In this document: positions 42,152-49,236 of the stretch, one piece after another
How the letters are laid out: each line of letters opens with the position of its first letter
Numbering within the stretch: the first letter of the stretch is position 1
NCBI GenBank assembly: GCA_947625475.1
Contig: CANQOL010000011.1
Coordinates: forward strand, 1 to 64,000
DNA length: 64,000 nucleotides
DNA from: an uncultured Acetatifactor sp.
Lineage (GTDB): Bacteria > Bacillota > Clostridia > Lachnospirales > Lachnospiraceae
Direction of reading: 5' to 3'
Position numbers and translations under genes: made by a program
The notes under the pieces: generated by a model
Database searches by the model: none
Seen by the model: the letters and a program-made list of their open reading frames with translations, nothing else
Told to the model about the DNA's origin: nothing

Positions 42152-42412
42152 TTAAGCCACTTCACCCTTCAGGAACTTCTCAATGCTGCTCACGGCCTCC
42201 GCCTCGTCCTGGCCGTCCGCGGTAACCAATACGGTCTCCCCGCTGTCCAGCCCCAGGCTCATCATGCCCATGATGCTCTTGGCATTTACCTTTCTGCCGT
42301 TGGTCTCCAGATAGACCTTGCTCTCGTACCTGCTGGCCACCTGGACCAGCACTGCCACCGGCCTGGCCTCCAGACCGCTCTGCAGCTTCACCTCAACCGT
42401 CCGTTTTGTCAT
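42152..42412 (-). CDS. Crh-like HPr protein with Glu15
   Basis: An 86-residue HPr fold. The normal active-site block GIHARPA is GLEARPVA here, so the phosphotransfer His15 is Glu. The regulatory Ser46 block NAKSIMGMMSLG is intact. That combination is the plan of Bacillus Crh (Gln15, Ser46), which cannot carry sugar phosphotransfer but is phosphorylated by HprK and then binds CcpA. The start overlaps the whiA stop by four bases, as crh follows whiA in Bacillus. HprK lies in the same gene run. It is most likely a regulatory protein. Confidence 0.88.
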   Translation of the reverse strand: MTKRTVEVKLQSGLEARPVAVLVQVASRYESKVYLETNGRKVNAKSIMGMMSLGLDSGETVLVTADGQDEAEAVSSIEKFLKGEVA

Positions 42413-43329
42413 AACATTTCCTCCTCGCTGATACCCGTCGAAATTCCGGTTTTCCTCGCCCCGGCCTGACGCATGGACTGCGCCAGCTCGCCAAGCCGTC
42501 TCAGCCTGTGATTCACCCCAGACTTGCCCACCGGCGGATCCAGCATTTCTCCCAGCTCCTTTAAGGGAGCCTCGGGATACTCCAGCCTTACTCTGGCCAT
42601 CTCCTGCAGATTCTCCGGGAGATTCTCCAGTCCCCAGTGGTCTCTGACGTACAGGATATCTTCGATCTGCTTGTCGGCGGCGGCCACTGTCTTGCCAATA
42701 TTGGCCGTCTCACAGTTCACCCTTCGGTTGATTGCGCCCCTCATCTCTTTCAAAATACGCAGGTTCTCCAGCTTCATCAGCGAAAGGTGGGCTCCCATCA
42801 CATTGAGCAGATCCACGATACCGGACCCTTCCTTCAGGTATACCACATAATATTTTTTTCGAGGCACGATCTTCGCCTCGATTTCAAACCCCTGTATGAC
42901 CTCCCGGAGCTGCCTGGCCATATCCTCCTTGGTGCAGACAAACTCCAGATGATACCCCTTTCGGGGATCGCTCATGGAACCGGCGCATAAAAAAGCACCA
43001 CGCAGAAATGCGCGCCGGCAGCAGGGGTTCTTGATAAGCAAAGGACTTACCGGTTGATTTAAGTCTCCGAATTTGCAGTAGATTTCCCTCATATCCTCTT
43101 CGCTTACCATATCGCCAGTATCTATCTTAAATGTTTTTTTCAATATTGTAAAGCATTTTCTTAGAACCGCTTCATTTTCCAGCTGAAAACCGACGGTATA
43201 ACAGCCCTGGGCCGTCCTCCCATAAACGCCGGCGAAGTGCAGCATGGCCGCCAGCTCCGCTATCTGACAGTGCCTGGCCCGGCCGATCTGCCCCGCCAGC
43301 TCCCCCCTGACTTCCCCGGAAAAAGACAT
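42409..43329 (-). CDS. whiA: WhiA DNA-binding protein
   Basis: A 306-residue protein from ATG 43329 (MSFSGEVRGELAGQIG), seven bases after GGAGG. It has the LAGLIDADG-like N-terminal part (AAMLHFAGVYGR, RRAFLRGAFLCAGSMSDPRKGYHLEF) and a C-terminal helix-turn-helix (YPEAPLKELGEMLDPPVGKSGVNHRLRRL). It is a conserved regulator linked to cell division and chromosome organisation. It lies between rapZ and the Crh-like gene, as in Bacillus except that yvcK is missing here. Confidence 0.95.
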   Translation of the reverse strand: MSFSGEVRGELAGQIGRARHCQIAELAAMLHFAGVYGRTAQGCYTVGFQLENEAVLRKCFTILKKTFKIDTGDMVSEEDMREIYCKFGDLNQPVSPLLIKNPCCRRAFLRGAFLCAGSMSDPRKGYHLEFVCTKEDMARQLREVIQGFEIEAKIVPRKKYYVVYLKEGSGIVDLLNVMGAHLSLMKLENLRILKEMRGAINRRVNCETANIGKTVAAADKQIEDILYVRDHWGLENLPENLQEMARVRLEYPEAPLKELGEMLDPPVGKSGVNHRLRRLGELAQSMRQAGARKTGISTGISEEEML

Positions 43330-43377
43330 TCCCACCCCTCCCTTTTATACCAATCCTCTAAAATCCTCGACCTTAAT

Positions 43378-43447
43378 CAAGTTGCAGATCAAGCTGTAAA
43401 TCAGCTTGATCTGCAACTTGAAGGCCAAACTACAACGTAGTTTGGCC
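43378..43447. repeat. Two adjacent perfect hairpins between rapZ and whiA
   Basis: Hairpin 1 (43378-43420): arms CAAGTTGCAGATCAAGCTG and its exact complement, 19 bp, five-base loop. Hairpin 2 (43423-43447): arms GGCCAAACTAC / GTAGTTTGGCC, 11 bp, three-base loop; it includes the rapZ stop codon. Neither is followed by a T run on the minus strand, so a simple terminator is unlikely. Confidence 0.9.
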
Positions 43448-44296
43448 ACAGTCACGGTGATACACTGTGATCCCGAAGTCCGCCCCCTCCTTCAGCCGCC
43501 GGTAGAGCTGGTTGGCCAGGGTCACGCTCCTGTGCTGGCCTCCGGTGCAGCCGATCCCGATGATCAGGCGGTATTTCCCCTCCTTCACATAGTTGGGGAT
43601 AAGGAAATGCAGCATGTCCACCAGCTTTTCCAGAAAGGTCTCAGACTCTTCAAAGCTCATCACATAGTCCTGGACCTCCCTGTCATTCCCCGTCTTGGAC
43701 TTGAGCCCCTCCACATAGAAGGGGTTGGGCAGAAAGCGCACATCGAAAACCAGGTCCGCGTCCGCGGGAATCCCGTACTTAAAGCCAAAGGACATGACCG
43801 TGACCATGAGGCTGTTGTATTCCTTGTTGTCCACAAAGATCCGGTAAAGCTCCTCCTTCAGCTCCCGGGTCAGCAGGTTGGAGGTGTCGATCACATAGTC
43901 CGCCTGGCGGCGGATCCGCTCCATCACCTGTTTTTCCCGGCGCACGCCTTCCTCCAGGCGTCCCTCCGGGGAGAGGGGGTGGACCCGGCGGGTCTCCTTG
44001 TAGCGCTTGATCAGCACGGATTCCTCCGCATCCAGGAACAGGATCTCAAAGGAATAGCCCTTTTCCCGCAGCTCCTGGAGCCTCTGGGTGGCATCCTCAA
44101 AGTTCTGGTCCGCCCGCACATCCAGTCCCAGGGCCACCTGTGTGATCTCGCTCTTGGGCATGGTGATCAGCTCCACAAATTTGTCGATCAGAGACACCGG
44201 AAGATTATCCACACAGTAGTAGCCCGCGTCCTCCAGCATCTTCATGGCGGTTCTCCTGCCTCCGCCGCTCATCCCGGTCACAATCACAAATCTCAT
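43430..44296 (-). CDS. rapZ: RapZ/YvcJ-like nucleotide-binding protein with altered P-loop
   Basis: A 288-residue protein. MRFVIVTGMSGGGRRTAMKM opens with the P-loop, but the usual GAGK[ST] is GGGRRT: Lys is Arg. AGYYCVDNLPVSLIDKFVEL and the C-terminal IGCTGGQHRSVTLANQLYRR are fully typical. RapZ binds UDP-GlcNAc in enterobacteria and hydrolyses nucleotides in Bacillus (YvcJ). Nucleotide handling may be changed here. It lies between murB and whiA. Confidence 0.94.
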   Translation of the reverse strand: MRFVIVTGMSGGGRRTAMKMLEDAGYYCVDNLPVSLIDKFVELITMPKSEITQVALGLDVRADQNFEDATQRLQELREKGYSFEILFLDAEESVLIKRYKETRRVHPLSPEGRLEEGVRREKQVMERIRRQADYVIDTSNLLTRELKEELYRIFVDNKEYNSLMVTVMSFGFKYGIPADADLVFDVRFLPNPFYVEGLKSKTGNDREVQDYVMSFEESETFLEKLVDMLHFLIPNYVKEGKYRLIIGIGCTGGQHRSVTLANQLYRRLKEGADFGITVYHRDCGQTTL

Positions 44297-44319
44297 GCCC
44301 TGTCACATCCTTCCATTGC

Positions 44320-45234
44320 TCACTCTTCCCCGATCACAACAACCTCCGGCTCCAGATCCACGCCAAAGAGAACCTTCACTCTCTCCCGGACGCAGGCCAT
44401 CAGTTCCTCCACATCCCGGCTGGAGGCGCCCCCCGCATTGATGACAAAGCCGCAGTGCTTCTCGGAGACCTGGGCTCCCCCCACCCGGAAGCCTCTCATC
44501 CCCGCCTTCATGATCAGCTCGCCCGCATAGTATCCCTTGGGCCGCTTAAAGGTGCTGCCCGCGCTTGGGTATTCCAGAGGCTGCTTTTCCCGGCGCAGCC
44601 GGGTCAGCTCCTCCATCCTCTCCCGGATCTGCCCGGGATCCCCCGGGGCAAGCTCCAGCGTCACCTCCACCACAGAGAAGCCGTGACCTTTTATGGCGCT
44701 GGTGCGGTACCCAAACTCCATGGTCTCATTGTCCAGCTCCAGAAGATTCCCCTCCCGGTCCAGCACCTTCACCATCCGCACCACCTGGCTCAGCTCTCCC
44801 CCGTAGGCCCCCGCGTTCATCACCGCGCCGCCGCCGACGGTGCCCGGGATCCCGGAGGCAAATTCAAAGCCTGTAAGGCCCTTCTCCTGGGCCGTCCTGG
44901 CAATCTGAGACAGGAGGGCTCCCGCCTGGGCCGTCAGGGTCTCCCCCTGGACCCGGATCCGGCCCATCTTCGGCCCGACCCGCAGAATCACCCCCCGATA
45001 GCCCATATCCCGGACCAGGAGATTGCTTCCGTTCCCTATCACAAAAAAGGGGATCTCCACACGGTTCAAATACCTCTGTATCTTCTCCAGCTGCTCCGTC
45101 TTCTCCACATCGATCAGGCAGTCCGCCTCCCCTCCGATCCGGAAGGTGGTATGTCTGCTCATGGGCTCTCTTAAGCAGATGTTCTCTCTGGGTACAAATC
45201 CGGCCAAAGCCTTCACTACCGTCTCACTGATCAT
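44320..45234 (-). CDS. murB: UDP-N-acetylenolpyruvoylglucosamine reductase
   Basis: A 304-residue FAD enzyme of peptidoglycan precursor synthesis. MSRHTTFRIGGEADCLID and PFFVIGNGSNLLVRDMGYRG (FAD binding), FEFASGIPGTVGGGAVMNAG, and YPSAGSTFKRPKGYYAGELI with the catalytic Ser are diagnostic of the type IIa enzyme. Its 5' end overlaps glcK by 11 bases. Confidence 0.96.
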   Translation of the reverse strand: MISETVVKALAGFVPRENICLREPMSRHTTFRIGGEADCLIDVEKTEQLEKIQRYLNRVEIPFFVIGNGSNLLVRDMGYRGVILRVGPKMGRIRVQGETLTAQAGALLSQIARTAQEKGLTGFEFASGIPGTVGGGAVMNAGAYGGELSQVVRMVKVLDREGNLLELDNETMEFGYRTSAIKGHGFSVVEVTLELAPGDPGQIRERMEELTRLRREKQPLEYPSAGSTFKRPKGYYAGELIMKAGMRGFRVGGAQVSEKHCGFVINAGGASSRDVEELMACVRERVKVLFGVDLEPEVVVIGEE

Positions 45235-46189
45235 CCGCGTCCGCTCTCTCCCCCTGATTCAGGATCAGCCCCGCCGCGCCGAAGATCCCCGCATCGTTGC
45301 CCAGGGTGGCCAGCGCAAACCTGGCATCCCGGCAGCCGTGGAAGGCATACTTCTCATAGCCGGGCCTGATATAGTCGAACAAAATCTCCCCGGCCTTGGA
45401 CACGCCTCCGCCGATCACAAACACATCCGGGTTCACCACCGCGGCCACCATGGCCAGGCCCTTGCCCAGATACTCCCCAAACTGCCGGGCCACCTCTACG
45501 GCCAGAGGATCCCCGGCCTTTACCCCGTCGAACACCGCCTTGGCCGTCAGTTCCTGACCCCGCAGCAGGCTGGGAGCGGCGTCCCTGGCCAGCCTCCTGG
45601 CCGCCAGCCGCACCACCCCTGTGGCGGAGACGTACTGCTCCAGGCAGCCCTTATTGCCGCAGCCGCACGCCTCGGTCTCCCCATCCTCCATATGGATGTG
45701 GCCGATCTCTCCCCCGGCCCCGGTGCTTCCCGTGAGGATCTCCCCGTTCACGATGATACCGCCCCCCACGCCGGTCCCCAGGGTCACCGCCACCAGGTTG
45801 GAGCATCCCTTGCCGCCTCCCTGCCACATTTCCCCGTAGGCCGCCGCATTGGCGTCATTGGCCGCCCTCACGGGCATATCCAGATAACCGCTCAGCACCT
45901 TGGGAATGCTGAAGACGCCCCAGCCCAGGTTCACTGCCCTGTGCACCACGCCATCCTCGTCGATGGGGCCGGGCACGCCTACGCCCACGCCCTCCACCTC
46001 GTTTTTCTCGATCCGCTTTCCCTCCATGACCGCCAGAATGCTGGCCGCCACATCCGGCAGAATGCCGGCGCCCCGGTTTTCCTTCACCGTGGGGATCTCC
46101 CATTTTTCCAGCACATTCCCGTCTCTGTCAAAAAGCCCCAGCTTGACGGTCGTACCTCCGATATCCACGCCGAACGCGTAATTTTTCAT
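45224..46189 (-). CDS. glcK: ROK-family glucokinase
   Basis: A 321-residue sugar kinase. YAFGVDIGGTTVKLGLFD is the phosphate loop, GVGVPGPIDEDG and VTLGTGVGGGIIVNGEIL bind sugar and ATP, and EACGCGNKGCLEQYVSATG is the ROK zinc motif CxCGxxGCxE. It should phosphorylate glucose. It overlaps the hprK stop by one base, so it is translated with HPr kinase. Confidence 0.94.
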   Translation of the reverse strand: MKNYAFGVDIGGTTVKLGLFDRDGNVLEKWEIPTVKENRGAGILPDVAASILAVMEGKRIEKNEVEGVGVGVPGPIDEDGVVHRAVNLGWGVFSIPKVLSGYLDMPVRAANDANAAAYGEMWQGGGKGCSNLVAVTLGTGVGGGIIVNGEILTGSTGAGGEIGHIHMEDGETEACGCGNKGCLEQYVSATGVVRLAARRLARDAAPSLLRGQELTAKAVFDGVKAGDPLAVEVARQFGEYLGKGLAMVAAVVNPDVFVIGGGVSKAGEILFDYIRPGYEKYAFHGCRDARFALATLGNDAGIFGAAGLILNQGERADADDQ

Positions 46190-47133
46190 CAGTCCTCGTC
46201 CTCCTCCCTCTTTTTGGCCAGAGAGTTCTGCACTCTGGCGTACAGCTCCTGGGCCGCATTGTAGCCCATCTTCTTCTGGCGGTGGTTCACCGCCGCCGAC
46301 TCGCAGATGATCGCCAGATTCCGTCCGGGGCGGACAGGAATGTTGTGGCAGACCACCTTGTTGCCCAGATACTCTGTGTAATTTTCCTCCAGCCCCAGCC
46401 GATCGTACTCCTTATCCCGGTCCCAGTCCTCCAGCCGGATCACCAGGTCGATGGACTGGGTGTCCTTCACGGATGAGGCGCCGAAGAGCGCCTTCACATC
46501 CACTATGCCGATGCCTCTCAGCTCAATGAAATGCTTGGTAATATCCGGGGCACTGCCGATCAGGGTCTCGTCGCTGACCTTCCGCAGCTCCACCACATCG
46601 TCGGTCACCAGGCGGTGTCCTCTCTTGATGAGCTCCAGGGCCGCCTCGGATTTTCCGATCCCGCTCTCCCCGGTGATCAGCACGCCCTCCCCGTACACAT
46701 CCACCAGCACGCCGTGGACGGAGATGCAGGGGGCCAGCTTCACCTTCAGCCAGCGGATGATCTCCGCCATAAAATCGGAGGTGGACTGTTTGGTGGAAAG
46801 GAGGGGCACATTGTGGGCCCTGGCCGCCTCCATGAACAGAGGATCCGGCTGCAGCTCCCGGCAGAACACAATGGCGGGGATCATATCGTAGGACATGAAT
46901 TCCTCGTATATTTTTCTCTTGCGGTCCTCGTCCAGGCCCTCCAGGTAGGTGTACTCCACGAACCCCACAATCTGCAGGCGGGTGGCGTCAAAGTGCTCGA
47001 AATAGCCCGCCAGCTGCAGGGCCGGGCGGTTGATATCCGGCTGGGTCACCTTGCGCTTGCTGATATCGATCTCCTTTGTCAGGACCTCCAGCTTCATCTT
47101 CTCAATGATGGCGTTCAAACTTACGGTCGGCAT
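46189..47133 (-). CDS. hprK: HPr kinase/phosphorylase
   Basis: A 314-residue bifunctional enzyme that phosphorylates HPr and Crh at Ser46 and reverses it. The C-terminal catalytic part has VHGVLVDVYGEGVLITGESG, IGKSEAALELIKRGH (Walker A GESGIGKS) and the HprK signature LRGIGIVDVKALFGASSV. The N-terminal domain is complete. It heads the hprK-glcK-murB-rapZ-whiA-Crh run. Confidence 0.96.
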   Translation of the reverse strand: MPTVSLNAIIEKMKLEVLTKEIDISKRKVTQPDINRPALQLAGYFEHFDATRLQIVGFVEYTYLEGLDEDRKRKIYEEFMSYDMIPAIVFCRELQPDPLFMEAARAHNVPLLSTKQSTSDFMAEIIRWLKVKLAPCISVHGVLVDVYGEGVLITGESGIGKSEAALELIKRGHRLVTDDVVELRKVSDETLIGSAPDITKHFIELRGIGIVDVKALFGASSVKDTQSIDLVIRLEDWDRDKEYDRLGLEENYTEYLGNKVVCHNIPVRPGRNLAIICESAAVNHRQKKMGYNAAQELYARVQNSLAKKREEDED

Positions 47134-47218
47134 GTCCTTATTCCCTTTCTGTCGGTATGTCTGTGAGCAGCTCCGTCCCTGGCAAACGGCGGAAATACTC
47201 CGAATTTATCTTACCACA

Positions 47219-49090
47219 CTACTCCTCTTTCTTCAATTGAAAATAGCGGTAAATTCCCTCCGCCACATGCCGGGGGATCCCGGGTACCCCAGCCAGTTCC
47301 TCCACTCCGGCGCTTCGGATTTCCTCCATGGATTTGAAATGCCTCATCAGCGCCTTCCTGCGCTCCGGCCCCACCCCCGGGATCTCATCCAGAAGGGATT
47401 TCACCTGCCCCTTGCCCCGCAGGGACCTGTGGTACTCTATGGCAAACCGGTGGGCCTCGTCCTGTATGCGGGTGATCAGCTTAAAGCCCTCCGAGTGGGT
47501 GTCTATGGGAAGCTCCACATTGTGATAGTACAGGCCCCTGGTGCGGTGGCTGTCGTCCTTGACCATGCCGCAGACGGGGATAGAAATCCCAAGCTCCTTA
47601 AGCACCTCCAGGGCAATGTTCACCTGGCCTCTGCCGCCGTCCATAAGGAGCAGATCCGGGAAGCGGGTAAAGCTCCCGTACTCCTGCTCCAGCTCCTTCC
47701 CCGCCAGCTGGCGGCTTTCCTCCATGCCGTGGACAAAGCGCCTGGTGAGCACCTCCCTCATACAGGCGTAATCGTCCGGCCCGGCGACGCTCCGGATCCG
47801 AAACTTCCGGTAGTCGCTACGCTTGGGCCTGCCCTTCTCGTAGACCACCATGGAGCCCACATTCTCAAAGCCGTTGATGTTGGAGATATCGAAAGCCTCC
47901 ATGCGGACGATTCTTTTTAAACCCAGCAGGGCCTCGATCTCCTTCACCGCCCCGATGGTGCGTCCTTCCTCCCGCCTGAGCTTCTCCTTGTCCTGGGAGA
48001 GCACCAGCCGGGCGTTCTGGGCGGCCAGCTCCACCAGCTTCTCTTTGGCGCCGATCTTGGGGACACGGATGTACACCCGGCTTCCCCTGCGGGATGAGAG
48101 CCACTTTTCCAGCAGCTCCCTCTCCGGGGTCTCCCAGGGCAGCATCAGCTCCCGGGGGACAAAGGGGGTTCCCGCGTAAAACTGCTTTACAAAGTCCTCC
48201 AGGATCTGCGCGTCGGAGGAATCCGACACATGTGTCATATAGTAGTGCTCCCTGCCTATGAGCTTTCCGTCCCGGACAAAGAAGATCTGGACCACCGCCT
48301 CCCCCTCGTCCCGGCACAGGGCGATCACATCCTTGTCCTCCCCGTCGCTGTCGGTGATCTTCTGCTTCTGGGCCACCTGCCGGACGCTGCCGTGCAGGTC
48401 ACGAAGACGCGCCGCTTCCTCGAACTCCAGGTTCTGGGCCGCCTCCCGCATCCTGCCCTCCAGCTCCTTTAAAATCATATTATAATTTCCATTTAAAAAT
48501 TCCAGGGCCCCGGCCACCTGCTGCCGGTACTGCTCCCTGTCCACATAGCCCTGGCAGGGGGCCTTGCACTGCCCGATGTGATAATTCAGGCAGGGCCTCT
48601 CCAGTCCTATATCCCGGGGAAGGATGCGGCTGCAGGTCCGCAGCCGGTAGAGCTTGTTCAGCAGCTCGATGGTGTCCTTCACCGCCGCCGCGCTGGTGTA
48701 GGGGCCAAAATACTTGGAACGGTCCTTTTTCATCTGGCGGGAAAAAAGGATCCTGGGATAGTCCTCCCCCAGCGTCACCTTGATGTAGGGGTAGGTCTTG
48801 TCGTCCTTCAGCAGAGTGTTGTACCTGGGACGGTTCTCCTTGATCAGGTTGTTCTCCAGCACCAGGGCCTCCAGCTCCGAATCGGTGACGATGTACTCAA
48901 ACCGGGCAATCCGCGTGACCATCTTGTCGATCATGGGCCCCCTGCCGATATTTTCCCGGAAATAGGAGCGCACCCGGTTGTGGAGGTTGACGGCCTTCCC
49001 TACGTACAGGATCTCGTCCCGCTCGTCCCGCATGATATAGACCCCGGGCTTCCCCGGCAGCTTCTTCAGCTCTTCCTCTATGTTGAACAC
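47219..49090 (-). CDS. uvrC: Excinuclease ABC subunit C
   Basis: A 623-residue nucleotide-excision repair nuclease. The start is GTG 49090 ([19 protein letters not shown]), directly after AAGGAGGTG; an upstream ATG at 49111 is possible. GIY-YIG domain ([20 protein letters not shown], about 15-90), UvrB-binding helix pair ([19 protein letters not shown], about 220), RNase-H-like nuclease domain (about 370-540; [20 protein letters not shown]) and C-terminal helix-hairpin-helix ([19 protein letters not shown], about 570-620). Confidence 0.95.
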   Translation of the reverse strand: MFNIEEELKKLPGKPGVYIMRDERDEILYVGKAVNLHNRVRSYFRENIGRGPMIDKMVTRIARFEYIVTDSELEALVLENNLIKENRPRYNTLLKDDKTYPYIKVTLGEDYPRILFSRQMKKDRSKYFGPYTSAAAVKDTIELLNKLYRLRTCSRILPRDIGLERPCLNYHIGQCKAPCQGYVDREQYRQQVAGALEFLNGNYNMILKELEGRMREAAQNLEFEEAARLRDLHGSVRQVAQKQKITDSDGEDKDVIALCRDEGEAVVQIFFVRDGKLIGREHYYMTHVSDSSDAQILEDFVKQFYAGTPFVPRELMLPWETPERELLEKWLSSRRGSRVYIRVPKIGAKEKLVELAAQNARLVLSQDKEKLRREEGRTIGAVKEIEALLGLKRIVRMEAFDISNINGFENVGSMVVYEKGRPKRSDYRKFRIRSVAGPDDYACMREVLTRRFVHGMEESRQLAGKELEQEYGSFTRFPDLLLMDGGRGQVNIALEVLKELGISIPVCGMVKDDSHRTRGLYYHNVELPIDTHSEGFKLITRIQDEAHRFAIEYHRSLRGKGQVKSLLDEIPGVGPERRKALMRHFKSMEEIRSAGVEELAGVPGIPRHVAEGIYRYFQLKKEE

Positions 49091-49236
49091 GCCCGCCCAC
49101 CTCCTTCCCATTGATCCGCTCCGGATCCTCTCCAGGTCTTACCGGCCTCCCGCCCGGCCCCTGAGGGCGGCGCGGAAGCAGCCGTTACAGCAAGGGAGCA
49201 GACCGACATTCCTGTCAGCCTGCTCCTTCCTTATCT

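Noticed and set aside
43378..43447. Intrinsic terminator after rapZ
   Set aside because: Stems are perfect but no T run follows either one on the minus strand; reported instead as unexplained hairpins.
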